From: Hyphococcus sp.
GTDB taxonomy: Bacteria > Pseudomonadota > Alphaproteobacteria > Caulobacterales > Parvularculaceae
DNA length: 64,000 bases
Assembly (NCBI GenBank): GCA_021776335.1
Contig: JAJFGB010000001.1
Location: forward strand, 528,817 to 592,816
Direction: 5' to 3'
Shown: positions 1 to 7,874 of the stretch, in pieces
Layout of the letters: each line of letters starts with the position of its first letter
How positions within the stretch are numbered: the first letter of the stretch is position 1
The notes under the pieces: generated by a model
Told to the model about the DNA's origin: nothing
Seen by the model: the letters and a program-made list of their open reading frames with translations, nothing else
Database searches by the model: none
Program-made: the position numbers and the translations under genes

Positions 1-3
1 GTT

Positions 4-417
4 TTGCTGACCATCATGGTCGTTTTCACGGCGCTGCAATTTGCGGGCGCCGCCAGCGCCGATCCCGCGCAGTCCGACCCGGTACAAGCGCTGGGCCTTG
101 AAGATCGCGCGCGCGCTGATCGACTGTTCAAAATGGTGCGATGCCCTATCTGTGTCGGCCATTCGGTGGCCGAGAGTGACGCGGAAGTTTCAAAATCAAT
201 TCGTCATTACATCGAAGCAGAGATCACCGGCGGCAGCACCGATCAGGAGATTTTACAAAAACTGGTGGCGGCCTATGGCGACGATATTTTGTTTTCGCCC
301 CGCCTGAGCGCTGACACTTTCTTTCTATGGGGCGCGCCGCTTTTTTTTACTGCCTTAGGCGGCGTCATTTTGTGGCGGTTTCGTGTGCGTGCTTCCAGCC
401 AACGCCGCACAAGCTGA
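4..417 (+). CDS. ccmH: Cytochrome c maturation protein CcmH (CycL-type), possibly 5'-truncated
   Basis: Membrane-anchored thiol-disulfide protein that handles apocytochrome c cysteines before heme attachment in the periplasm. The CcmH signature is seen as RCPICVGHSV near residue 45, with the redox CxxC. It is followed by a helical region and a C-terminal transmembrane segment (about residues 107-124, FFLWGAPLFFTALGGVILW). Length (137 aa) suits a short CcmH lacking a TPR half. The N-terminus looks like a signal sequence ending near AASA. The first available start is TTG at base 4, with ATG at 16, so the true start may lie upstream of the window. It ends TGATG with ccmA (1-nt overlap). ccmE, F and G are not in the window and may lie upstream. 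Confidence 0.85.
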   Translation: MLTIMVVFTALQFAGAASADPAQSDPVQALGLEDRARADRLFKMVRCPICVGHSVAESDAEVSKSIRHYIEAEITGGSTDQEILQKLVAAYGDDILFSPRLSADTFFLWGAPLFFTALGGVILWRFRVRASSQRRTS

Positions 418-1040
418 TGGAGCCGTTGATGGGCGCCCCGCGGCTTGTGGTTGAAAATCTTGGTTGCGACAGAGGCGGCGCTGCCGTTGTGCGCGGCATC
501 AATCTCGACCTTCGTGCAGGAGAGGCAGCCCAGATCTTTGGCCGCAACGGCGCCGGAAAATCAAGTTTACTGAACGTTTTTGCCGGCCTGACAAAGCCTG
601 TCGAAGGACGCATGGCATGGACATCAAAGGACAGTGAAAGTGCGCCGCATCCCCCAGTCGGATCTGTGCTTTTCCTGGGGCATCGGATTCCGGTGAAGCC
701 GGGCCTTACTGTGGGGGAGAATCTTGCATTCTGGATGCGCCTGTATCGTGCTGATAAAACCGAGGCGGCGTCCGCACTTTCCCGTGTCGGCCTGAAAGGT
801 ATGGCGGACGTTCAGGCCGCAAATCTCTCGGCGGGGCAAAAAAAACGCCTCGACTTCGCCCGGGCGCTTATCTCTCGCCGCACCGTCTGGTTTTTAGATG
901 AACCAACGGCGTCGATCGATGATGAAGGACGCACCTTTGTAACCGAAACCCTTTGTCAGCATCTATCAAAGGGTTGCATGGCGATTATTGCGACCCATGA
1001 GCGATTACAGATTCCGTCAAATGACCTTCACATTGCGTAA
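417..1040 (+). CDS. ccmA: Heme exporter ATP-binding protein CcmA
   Basis: ATPase of the CcmABCD complex, which releases holo-CcmE (heme chaperone) for cytochrome c assembly on the periplasmic face. Seen: Walker A GRNGAGKSS, ABC signature LSAGQKKRL, Walker B VWFLDEPTA and a switch histidine in IIATHE. At 207 aa it has the normal compact CcmA size. I chose ATG 417 because it overlaps the ccmH stop by one base (TGATG). The longer frame upstream only reads through ccmH out of frame. It is translationally coupled to ccmH and followed three bases later by ccmB. Confidence 0.93.
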   Translation: MEPLMGAPRLVVENLGCDRGGAAVVRGINLDLRAGEAAQIFGRNGAGKSSLLNVFAGLTKPVEGRMAWTSKDSESAPHPPVGSVLFLGHRIPVKPGLTVGENLAFWMRLYRADKTEAASALSRVGLKGMADVQAANLSAGQKKRLDFARALISRRTVWFLDEPTASIDDEGRTFVTETLCQHLSKGCMAIIATHERLQIPSNDLHIA

Positions 1041-1043
1041 CCC

Positions 1044-1721
1044 ATGAATGATTTGTCAAATATGGTCGCGCTTATAGACCGGGACTTTAAACTGGCGTTC
1101 CGTTTAGGCGGTGGGTGGTTTCATGGGCTGCTATTTTTTGCAATTTTTGTTGGGTTTACCGCTTTTGCGATGGGACCGGAGAAATCTGTACTGGCGCCGC
1201 TGGCGCCGGCGCTGGTTTGGTTGGCGGCGGCGCTCTCGGTTCAACTGGCGTCCGCTGATCTTTTTCAGTCGGATATGGATGATGGCACAGTGCAGGTGCT
1301 GACTGCAGAGGGGCAAAGCTTGCCGCTTTATGTGATTGCCAAATGCATTGCCCTGTGGACGAGCGCTATCGTACCGTTTGTTGTTGCAACACCGTTATTC
1401 CTGATGATGTACGGCCTTGACGCGGCGGCGTCGCTGAAGGTTGCGTTCATCATACTGATCGGCAGCCCCCCGCTGGCGCTCGCATCATTATCCGCGGCCG
1501 CGCTGAATGCCGGCATTCGATCTGGTGGATTGCTTACATCGGCATTGTCGGCGCCGATAACAATTCCGGTTTTGATATTCGGCGTCGGAGCGAGCATGGC
1601 GACGCTTGACGCCGATCGGCTGTTCTCGCCGGAGCTTAGTGTTCTCGTGGCGATATGTCTTTTGTTGTTTGTCGCGGCGCCGACGTTTGCCGCACTGTCA
1701 TTGCGCCTTGCGCTGGAATAG
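1044..1721 (+). CDS. ccmB: Heme exporter membrane protein CcmB
   Basis: Membrane subunit of the CcmABCD complex. The 225-aa protein has about six hydrophobic helices. The cytoplasmic segment FQSDMDDGTVQVL near residue 74 is the conserved CcmB loop (D-L-x-D-G-T-like) thought to contact CcmA. It begins three bases after the ccmA stop and is followed by ccmC. The family is recognised from both sequence pattern and gene order. Confidence 0.93.
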   Translation: MNDLSNMVALIDRDFKLAFRLGGGWFHGLLFFAIFVGFTAFAMGPEKSVLAPLAPALVWLAAALSVQLASADLFQSDMDDGTVQVLTAEGQSLPLYVIAKCIALWTSAIVPFVVATPLFLMMYGLDAAASLKVAFIILIGSPPLALASLSAAALNAGIRSGGLLTSALSAPITIPVLIFGVGASMATLDADRLFSPELSVLVAICLLLFVAAPTFAALSLRLALE

Positions 1722-1730
1722 GAGCTGGAA

Positions 1731-2492
1731 TTGCTGAGTTACTTTTCAAATCCCATTCGCTTTAAAAATCTGGCCATGCGCCTGGAGCCGGTTGTGATTG
1801 CGTTGACGGCAACGTTGCTTTGTGCCGGCCTTTTGTTCGGGCTGGTGTTTTCGCCGGCGGACTACCAGCAGGGCGACACTGTAAGGCTTATGTATATTCA
1901 CGTGCCGGCGGCGACATTAGCGCTTGGCGTTTATGTTTTTATTGCTTTTATGAGCGCCATTGCATTTGTCTGGCGCCATACGCTTGCCGATCTGGCGGCG
2001 CGCCGCGCCGCGCCGATTGGCGCCGCTTTTACTTTTCTGGCGCTGTTTACTGGCGCGGTGTGGGGCAAACCCACATGGGGCGCCTGGTGGGTGTGGGACG
2101 CGCGGCTGACATCGATGCTCGTCCTGTTGTTTATCTATTTGGGGTACATTGCCGTTTGGCGCAGTAGTCACGACCCAATGCGATCAGCAAAATTTGCCCG
2201 CATTGTTGCGCTTGTCGGTCTCATCAACATACCGATTATCAAATTTTCGGTTGATTGGTGGAATAGCCTGCATCAGCCGGCAAGCCTGCTTAAGGCAGGC
2301 GGACCGAGCATCCACCCATCAATGCTGACGCCGCTGTTTTTGATGATGGCGGCTTATGGATGCCTCTTTGCCTGGCTGGTTCTCACCGGCGTAAGGCTTG
2401 ATCTGGAAAAAGCGCAGATCCGGCGAAAGCGCGAACGTGCGCCGAGCCGCCCGGTCATTGCACCCATAGAAGGAGCCCATTCCAATGGTTGA
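1731..2492 (+). CDS. ccmC: Heme transporter CcmC
   Basis: Heme-handling membrane protein that loads heme on CcmE. Seen: six membrane helices, the tryptophan-rich WWD-type motif (WGAWWVWDARLTS, about residue 117) and two conserved periplasmic histidines in YIHVPAA and WWNSLHQPAS. The start is TTG 1731, with GGAG six bases upstream, and no ATG fits as well. The gene overlaps ccmD by 8 nt. The C-terminal tail is Arg/Lys-rich. Confidence 0.95.
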   Translation: MLSYFSNPIRFKNLAMRLEPVVIALTATLLCAGLLFGLVFSPADYQQGDTVRLMYIHVPAATLALGVYVFIAFMSAIAFVWRHTLADLAARRAAPIGAAFTFLALFTGAVWGKPTWGAWWVWDARLTSMLVLLFIYLGYIAVWRSSHDPMRSAKFARIVALVGLINIPIIKFSVDWWNSLHQPASLLKAGGPSIHPSMLTPLFLMMAAYGCLFAWLVLTGVRLDLEKAQIRRKRERAPSRPVIAPIEGAHSNG

Positions 2493-2637
2493 GTTTTTAT
2501 CAATGGGCGGTCACGGCGGATATATATGGGCGGGGTATGGGGTTTCCGCGTTGATATTGACGGCGCTGATTATCAATAGATACGGCGAATTGCGTGAACA
2601 CAAAAAGCGGTCGATGATCATTGACGGTGAGGCGTGA
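2485..2637 (+). CDS. ccmD: Heme exporter protein CcmD (50 aa)
   Basis: Tiny one-helix membrane subunit that holds CcmE in the CcmABC complex. The reading frame from ATG 2485 gives 50 residues with the CcmD hallmark GGHGGYIWAGYG, one transmembrane helix (VSALILTALII) and a charged tail (RYGELREHKKR). AAGGAG lies about 11 bases upstream, inside the ccmC end. It overlaps ccmC by 8 nt, and the next gene begins 17 bases later. It is short, but position and pattern are diagnostic. Confidence 0.86.
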   Translation: MVEFLSMGGHGGYIWAGYGVSALILTALIINRYGELREHKKRSMIIDGEA

Positions 2638-2653
2638 GGTGAAGATCAACAGG

Positions 2654-3496
2654 ATGCGCAAATCGTTATTGCCGCTCGTGTTTGTCGCTCTCGTCGGCGG
2701 CGGTGTATATTTGGTGACAGGATCTCCCGGACATTTACCTGGCGCGGTTTTTGGTCCTTCTGTGCAGGCGCTTGATGTCAATGGGCGTGAAGTCACTGAG
2801 CTTCAAAACCAGTATACAGCGTTTTTCAGCGCGGCGGCAGGGAGCCGTGATGAATGGCAGGCGCTGGCCGTTGAACTGAGCGCACAAAATTCACAAAACG
2901 CCCCGACGGCGTTCATCAAAGCCGCAAGTCTTAGTGAGGCCCCCGCCGAACGTATTTTTCTGTTGGGCGCGGCGGCCGAACATCTCATGCGTATGGACGA
3001 TGGCCGCGTTAGCGAACCCGCCAGGGGTATTTTTAAGAAAATCCTCGCCCTTGATGCAAATGATCCTGGCGCCCTGTTTTATCTGGGGTTGGAGGCGCGC
3101 CAACGCACCGATACGGCAGCGATTCAGTCATATTGGTCACAATTTGCGTCAGTTGCCCCTGAAAATCATCCTTTGCAGGCGATGGTGCGTAACGAACTCA
3201 GCGCCAATGGCATCCAACTCTCTGACGACGGGATCAGGCGCACACAATTCGACCGGATTGCGGCCCTGCCAGAAGAGGAGAGACGCAATCAAATCGACGT
3301 GATGGTTCAGGGGCTAGACGCACGCCTCAGAGCTAATGGCGGAACCGGTGAGGAGTGGCGTCAGCTTGCCAGGTCTTACCTGCAATTGGGCCGGTTGGAC
3401 GAAGCAGGTTGGGCTTACGATCAAGCCATCGCGGCGGCGCCGAAGAACGCACTAATCATACTAGAGCGCAAGCAACTCGAAGCTGGCGTTCAGTAG
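2654..3496 (+). CDS. ccmI: CcmI/CycH-like TPR protein of cytochrome c maturation
   Basis: Probable apocytochrome c chaperone that presents apoprotein C-termini to the heme ligation machinery. The N-terminus has one membrane anchor (LLPLVFVALVGGGVYLV). The periplasmic part carries TPR helices, clearest near the end (EEWRQLARSYLQLGRLDEAGWAYDQAI, in two pieces). At 280 aa it resembles the C-terminal half of CcmI. I prefer ATG 2654. TTG 2621 in the same frame would overlap ccmD and add eleven residues. The identity rests mainly on position directly after ccmD. Confidence 0.75.
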   Translation: MRKSLLPLVFVALVGGGVYLVTGSPGHLPGAVFGPSVQALDVNGREVTELQNQYTAFFSAAAGSRDEWQALAVELSAQNSQNAPTAFIKAASLSEAPAERIFLLGAAAEHLMRMDDGRVSEPARGIFKKILALDANDPGALFYLGLEARQRTDTAAIQSYWSQFASVAPENHPLQAMVRNELSANGIQLSDDGIRRTQFDRIAALPEEERRNQIDVMVQGLDARLRANGGTGEEWRQLARSYLQLGRLDEAGWAYDQAIAAAPKNALIILERKQLEAGVQ

Positions 3497-3647
3497 GTTC
3501 TGTACAGCTACGATTAATCAAAGCTCTGGCTATGGAAACCACAGGTTATGATGCGAATGAGTGATTTGTATTGGCAATTAGAGGCGCATAAGCGGATTCT
3601 TTAATACGGGATTCAACCAGCTATCCAGCATGAAAAGGACGACAATA

Positions 3648-4250
3648 ATGAGGCCATTTCGTAAATCGATACTTCTAGGGGCGCTTGCTTCTGTCGTAAT
3701 GTCATCGGGCGGCGCTGTTTTAGCGGCCGATGTAAAAAAACCAAAATTCACAAGTGAGGGCGCTGTTAAAACGCCTCAAAATTGGCGCGAATGGATTTAT
3801 GTTGGCACGCCGCTGACGCCAAACGCGCTTAATGGCGGCGCCGCGCCGTTCCCCGAATTTCATAACGTTTACATTGAACCATCCGCTTACGAACATTTTG
3901 AGAAAACAGGTGAGTTTGCTGAAGGTACGCAGATCGCAAAAGAGCTTGTATTGGTTCGTGAGAGCGAGAATGGCAATGACCCCGAAAACGGTTCGTCAGG
4001 TGAAGTGAGCGGCCAGGGCTATTTTCAGGGTGAATTCCAGGGCCTTGAATTGGCGTATAAAGACAACGCCCGTTATCCAAACGAGCCAGGCGGCTGGGTC
4101 TATTTCAGCTTTGGTCACAAAGCGGAACCTTACGAAAAAACTGCTGAGGCATTCCCGACTGAGGCATGCAACAGCTGTCATGAAGTCAATGCAGCGACAG
4201 ACTTTACCTTCACACAGTTCTACCCAGTGCTTCGCGCTGCGCAGAAATAA
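3648..4250 (+). CDS. Cytochrome P460 family protein, single domain
   Basis: Periplasmic c-type heme protein of the cytochrome P460 family. Family members carry a heme cross-linked to a lysine and oxidise hydroxylamine and/or react with NO; the activity here is inferred. Seen: a signal peptide to about residue 27 (AVLAA), the P460 core (NWREWIYVGTPLTPNALN, then FHNVYIEPSAY), the GTQIAKEL motif with Lys98 as candidate cross-linking lysine, GQGYFQGEFQGLE, and heme attachment CNSCH at residues 174-178. ATG 3648 is chosen over 3630 because AAAAGGA lies about 8 bases upstream and a clean signal peptide follows. It is about 90% identical to the second half of the next protein. Confidence 0.9.
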   Translation: MRPFRKSILLGALASVVMSSGGAVLAADVKKPKFTSEGAVKTPQNWREWIYVGTPLTPNALNGGAAPFPEFHNVYIEPSAYEHFEKTGEFAEGTQIAKELVLVRESENGNDPENGSSGEVSGQGYFQGEFQGLELAYKDNARYPNEPGGWVYFSFGHKAEPYEKTAEAFPTEACNSCHEVNAATDFTFTQFYPVLRAAQK

Positions 4251-4273
4251 ATAACAAAGAAATAGGAAAACGA

Positions 4274-5464
4274 ATGTTTCAGCAATCTTATGTTGTGCGC
4301 GCTGCTATAATTGGGGCTGTGGCCCTGGTGGCGGCGTGTTCGAACCCTGGCCAGTCAGGCGGATCAAATTCATCGTCTGCATCAAGCGCCTTATCGGCAG
4401 CGTCTACTTATCAAACGATCGTTGACGCGCAGGGGAACATCTCGAAGCCAAAAGATTTCACAACCCGCTGGTCGCACATAGGCAGCTGGGGCATCGTTAA
4501 CGAAAATGGCGAAGGCAATGGCATTCACAGCGTTTATACAACGCCAGATGTCATCGCCTACTTTAAAGAGAACGGCGCCTATCCAGATGGCGCTGTTCTC
4601 ATAAAAGAAGTTCGCGCGGCTGAAGGTGCAGATTTGACAACGGGACGCGCTCACTGGGCGACGGATCCGCAAGTCTGGTTTGTGATGGTGAAAGACACCC
4701 AAGGTCGTTTCCCCGGCAACCCGCTATGGGGTGAAGGTTGGGGATGGGCGCTGTTCAAGGCTGATGCGCCCGATGTTCAAGTTGCAACTGATTACCAGGC
4801 TGATTGTCTTGGCTGTCACGTGCCGGTCCAGGATGCTGATTGGGTGTATACATTCGCCTATCCAGAGCTTGCGACAGCGGCTGCGAAATCAGCATCAACA
4901 GCGGGCGGTATGGCGAGCATGTCGGATGGCGGTGAGACCATTGCCAAGCCGGAATTTACATCCAGCGGCGCCGTCAAGATGCCGGTGGATTGGCGCAAAT
5001 GGATCTATGTCGGCACCCCGCTGACACCGAACGCGCTTAATGGCGGCGCGGCGCCGTTCCCTGAATTTCACAATGTTTATATCGAGCAATCCGCCTACCG
5101 CTACTTTCAAAAGACCGGTGAGTTTGCAGAGGGTACGCAGATCGCAAAAGAACTGACGCTGGTTCGTCAAAGCGAAAATGGCAATGACGCGACCAACGGT
5201 TCGTCAGGCGAAGTGAGCGGCCAGGGCTATTTCCAGGGCGAATTCCAGGGCCTTGAATTGGCTTACAAGGACAACGCCCGTTATCCAGACGAGCCAGGCG
5301 GCTGGGTCTATTTCAGTTTTGGACACAAAGCCGAACCTTACGAAAAAACTGCTGAGGCGTTCCCGACTGAGGCATGCAACAGCTGTCATGAAGTCAATGC
5401 AGCGACAGACTTTACCTTCACACAGTTCTACCCAGTGCTTCGCGCTGCGCAGAATGGCAATTAA
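4274..5464 (+). CDS. Tandem double-domain cytochrome P460 lipoprotein
   Basis: A 396-aa protein with two P460 modules in series. Seen: lipobox LVAAC (Cys22) and a Ser/Gly-rich linker. Domain 1 spans about residues 48-200, with GAVLIKEV (Lys111) and CLGCH at 178-182. A linker is followed by domain 2 at about 223-396, with GTQIAKEL and CNSCH. Domain 1 is divergent. Domain 2 differs from the preceding gene product at about 17 of some 170 positions by my count. Two heme sites and two candidate cross-linking lysines suggest a diheme outer-membrane-anchored enzyme or relay. It starts 23 bases after the upstream gene and is likely co-transcribed with it. Confidence 0.88.
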   Translation: MFQQSYVVRAAIIGAVALVAACSNPGQSGGSNSSSASSALSAASTYQTIVDAQGNISKPKDFTTRWSHIGSWGIVNENGEGNGIHSVYTTPDVIAYFKENGAYPDGAVLIKEVRAAEGADLTTGRAHWATDPQVWFVMVKDTQGRFPGNPLWGEGWGWALFKADAPDVQVATDYQADCLGCHVPVQDADWVYTFAYPELATAAAKSASTAGGMASMSDGGETIAKPEFTSSGAVKMPVDWRKWIYVGTPLTPNALNGGAAPFPEFHNVYIEQSAYRYFQKTGEFAEGTQIAKELTLVRQSENGNDATNGSSGEVSGQGYFQGEFQGLELAYKDNARYPDEPGGWVYFSFGHKAEPYEKTAEAFPTEACNSCHEVNAATDFTFTQFYPVLRAAQNGN

Positions 5465-5482
5465 AGTAGGAGAGGGGTTCAC

Positions 5483-5926
5483 ATGTTTCGGGGTAGTTTT
5501 GTGAAACATTCTATGACCGTCAGCGCTGCGCTGATGGTCATGGCTTTAGGTCTTGTAACAAATTCAACTATCGCTGTCGCCGCTGAAGAAAACTCAGGCG
5601 CAGTTGCGGGTGATATCGAAGCGGGAAAAGCCGCATATAAAAAATGTGCGACATGTCACTCTGTGGCGCCGGGGCAAAATCGATTAGGCCCTTCATTATA
5701 TGACGTCGTTGGTCGCAAGGCCGGCGGTCTGGAGGGGTTTAAATATTCCGATGCGATGACACAGTCGGACGTCATTTGGACAGCGGAGACGCTCGATCGT
5801 CACCTTGCCGACATAAAGGGTTTTATCCCGGGTAATCGCATGGCGCAATTATATCCAGCTGGCGTTCCCGACGCCCAGGATCGCGCAAACATCATTGCTT
5901 ATCTGATAACGTTGACCGACGAATAA
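5483..5926 (+). CDS. Class I cytochrome c (c2/c552-like)
   Basis: Periplasmic monoheme electron carrier. Seen: a signal peptide ending near AVAAEE (residue 35), heme motif CATCH at residues 55-59, GPSLYDVVGRKAG, and the methionine ligand region GNRM (Met120), ending in an IIAYLITL helix. This is a typical class I c-type fold of about 110 residues. AGGAGAGGGG lies upstream of ATG 5483. It begins 18 bases after the tandem P460 gene, so it is the natural electron acceptor for the P460 proteins (inference from position). Confidence 0.9.
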   Translation: MFRGSFVKHSMTVSAALMVMALGLVTNSTIAVAAEENSGAVAGDIEAGKAAYKKCATCHSVAPGQNRLGPSLYDVVGRKAGGLEGFKYSDAMTQSDVIWTAETLDRHLADIKGFIPGNRMAQLYPAGVPDAQDRANIIAYLITLTDE

Positions 5927-5927
5927 A

Positions 5928-5946
5928 GTTTTCTTTTAGAGAAAAC
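5928..5946 (+). terminator. AT-rich hairpin after the cytochrome operon
   Basis: The stem GTTTTCT/AGAAAAC with loop TTTAG begins one base after the cytochrome c stop codon. No clean T-tract follows, so it may be a transcript-end stabiliser rather than a strong terminator. Confidence 0.3.
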
Positions 5947-6144
5947 CGCTGCTTGTAACATTGGATGCTCCGCTAGGCTTTCCCCGGTTGCGAGCGCGGG
6001 CGCGCGGCTGGAATTAGCCTTCTCCCTTTCGATTCCACCGCGCGCATTATTTATCGATAATCTTAAATCGGCCAGTTTTTTTGCGCCGGACGTCGAAAGC
6101 CAGCAGTGGCGACGATGGCGATTTGTAACCATAGGTGGATAACA

Positions 6145-6594
6145 GTGACGGACGACCATCATCATACTCACTCAATATCTATTGATCCGCGCGAGTTGTC
6201 CGCGGGTTCGGTGCTTATCAGCTTTGATGTTGAGGACCAGTTCAATGCGGGGCTGGCGACGCGACGCGCTGCCATTGAGATCAAACCACACGATAACGAC
6301 AATGAAACCGCGGCTGTTGTTTCGCCCGTTGAATATGTGCTGTTTGGCCTGGCTTTGAGTACAGCTCAGGCGCTAAAAATGGCAATCAGTTTGCGAGATC
6401 TAAACATCACCAAATTCTTTGTCGCCGTTAGCCAGCAACGCGAAGGTCAGGCCACAGCTTTGACGCGTGAAATTATCGTTGAGGACGCCATCACCGAAGA
6501 AGACAGAGACGTTCTTGTCGATTATGCTGACAGATGCCCTGTATCCGCATTTCTCGGCACACCACACGCGATTACGACGGTGGTTTCAAAATAG
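6145..6594 (+). CDS. OsmC-like fold protein lacking the first catalytic cysteine
   Basis: The 149-aa sequence follows the OsmC/Ohr/YhfA pattern. An N-terminal sheet leads to a central helix (ALSTAQALKMAISLRDL, about residues 70-86), and a late CPVSAFL helix carries the second-type cysteine. In peroxide-reducing members the central helix begins with a cysteine (xxxCTAxT); here it reads ALSTAQ, so thiol peroxidase activity is unlikely. The start is probably GTG 6145, with AGGTGG eight bases upstream. ATG 6106 is an alternative with no clear ribosome site. It sits between two P460 genes on the same strand. The assignment is by pattern and the function is unknown. Confidence 0.58.
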   Translation: MTDDHHHTHSISIDPRELSAGSVLISFDVEDQFNAGLATRRAAIEIKPHDNDNETAAVVSPVEYVLFGLALSTAQALKMAISLRDLNITKFFVAVSQQREGQATALTREIIVEDAITEEDRDVLVDYADRCPVSAFLGTPHAITTVVSK

Positions 6595-6780
6595 AGTGTC
6601 GTCTATGAGCTGGCCTATATGGCGCTTTCAGCCGGGCACGGTCGGGTTCAGAACCTGTGGTTATCGAACAGATGATCCATTGGCATTGGTAATTTGCGGA
6701 CTGCGCAGCGATTCTCAACGCTGCGAGGATTGAACTCTCGCCATATGATGGCGACGGAAAATCAGACAGGGGATATGACG

Positions 6781-7767
6781 ATGAAATTCAGTGGATTGTT
6801 GCTGCCAGGGACGGCACTCGCGATTGTGGGTGCTCTCGCTTATTTTTACATGGATGGCTGGACCCTGTCAGATGGCACGGATCTGGTTACGGCGGATGCG
6901 GCGCTCACTGATGCTGAGGCTGATGATATTTATCGAACGGCACGCGCCAGTTTGATCGCAGGTTATCAAAAAGGCGACAATGAAATCGCTGACGAATATC
7001 CGGACTGGAAAGCCGCCTCCACTTTACCCGCGAGACCTGGCGTTCATAGCGGGCGCTATATGATGACTTATGTGAATGATATCGGTCACGAAGGTTATGT
7101 TGAATATGGAAATCAGAATGTTGATCTGCCTATCGGCACGAAGATCGCGAAAGAAAGTTTCAAGATCAAAGAAGATTCCGGTTTCTTTCCAGCGCCGTTA
7201 TTTACGATGGAAAAAATGGGGGATGATATAGCGCCGGATACCGATGGCTGGTTTTATGGCCGGGTGAATAAAGACGGTAGAAAGATGGGGACAAGCCAGA
7301 AATTCTGCCACTCATGTCATGAGGCTTTCAGTACGCAGGACTCGCTGGGCTATCCGGTGAAGAGGGCGCGTTTTGGATATGTGGCGCCGGCGGAAGGCGC
7401 GACCAAGGCTGCCTTCGGGTCGGGCGACGTGGCAAATGGCGCAACAGCCTTTCAAGCCTGCGCCTCGTGTCATCAGGTTGGTCCAGATGCCAGGAATGCG
7501 TTTGGCCCCGTATTGAACGGCATTATTGGGCGCGAAGCGGGTTCTTATCCCGGTTATAGATATAGCGATAGCCTGGCCAAGGCGAAGGACAAAGGTCTTG
7601 TCTGGGACGAGCAGCATTTATTTGAGTGGCTGGAAGGTCCGTCGGCATTCCTTCAGGACTATCTTGGCGACACAGGCGCCAACAGCAAAATGCCCATCGA
7701 GTTCGAAGATGCGCAGACCCGCAACGATGTCATTGCTTATTTACGGTCCCAGTCCGGCGAGAGGTGA
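6781..7767 (+). CDS. P460-like domain fused to a class I cytochrome c
   Basis: A two-heme fusion of 328 aa. An N-terminal membrane anchor (LLLPGTALAIVGALAYFYM) is followed by a P460-type domain (about residues 45-190). That domain contains GTKIAKES (Lys124, equivalent to the candidate cross-linking lysine) and CHSCH at 176-180. A class I cytochrome c domain follows (about 213-325) with CASCH at 227-231 and Met304 (NSKMP) as probable axial ligand. ATG 6781 is preferred: AGGGG lies at a usable distance and the anchor follows directly. ATG 6775, 6745 and an upstream start at 6694 are in frame. The fusion puts a catalytic P460 heme and its electron carrier on one chain, supporting a redox role for the cluster. 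Confidence 0.85.
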   Translation: MKFSGLLLPGTALAIVGALAYFYMDGWTLSDGTDLVTADAALTDAEADDIYRTARASLIAGYQKGDNEIADEYPDWKAASTLPARPGVHSGRYMMTYVNDIGHEGYVEYGNQNVDLPIGTKIAKESFKIKEDSGFFPAPLFTMEKMGDDIAPDTDGWFYGRVNKDGRKMGTSQKFCHSCHEAFSTQDSLGYPVKRARFGYVAPAEGATKAAFGSGDVANGATAFQACASCHQVGPDARNAFGPVLNGIIGREAGSYPGYRYSDSLAKAKDKGLVWDEQHLFEWLEGPSAFLQDYLGDTGANSKMPIEFEDAQTRNDVIAYLRSQSGER

Positions 7768-7851
7768 AGCGAAACCGCTTGTCGGGGGGCGGCGGGGACG
7801 CCGCTATGAGAGGCCAACCGGCAATGTGGAGCGGAAAATTGCGTTATGGCG

Positions 7852-7874
7852 GGGCTCTCAGCTAAGTAGAGCCC
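7852..7874 (+). promoter_or_regulatory. Hairpin abutting the dusA start codon
   Basis: The 7-bp perfect inverted repeat GGGCTCT/AGAGCCC with a 9-nt loop ends exactly at the base before the dusA ATG. There is no obvious Shine-Dalgarno sequence. In the mRNA the stem could limit ribosome access or be a stop signal for upstream transcription. Confidence 0.3.

Noticed and set aside
3497..3647. Short frame between the CcmI-like gene and the first P460 gene
   Set aside because: Only continuation of an overlapping out-of-frame shadow; the gap more likely holds the P460 promoter.
4325..4360. tRNA-like GTTCGAACCC string
   Set aside because: It lies inside the lipoprotein coding region and no cloverleaf can be built around it.
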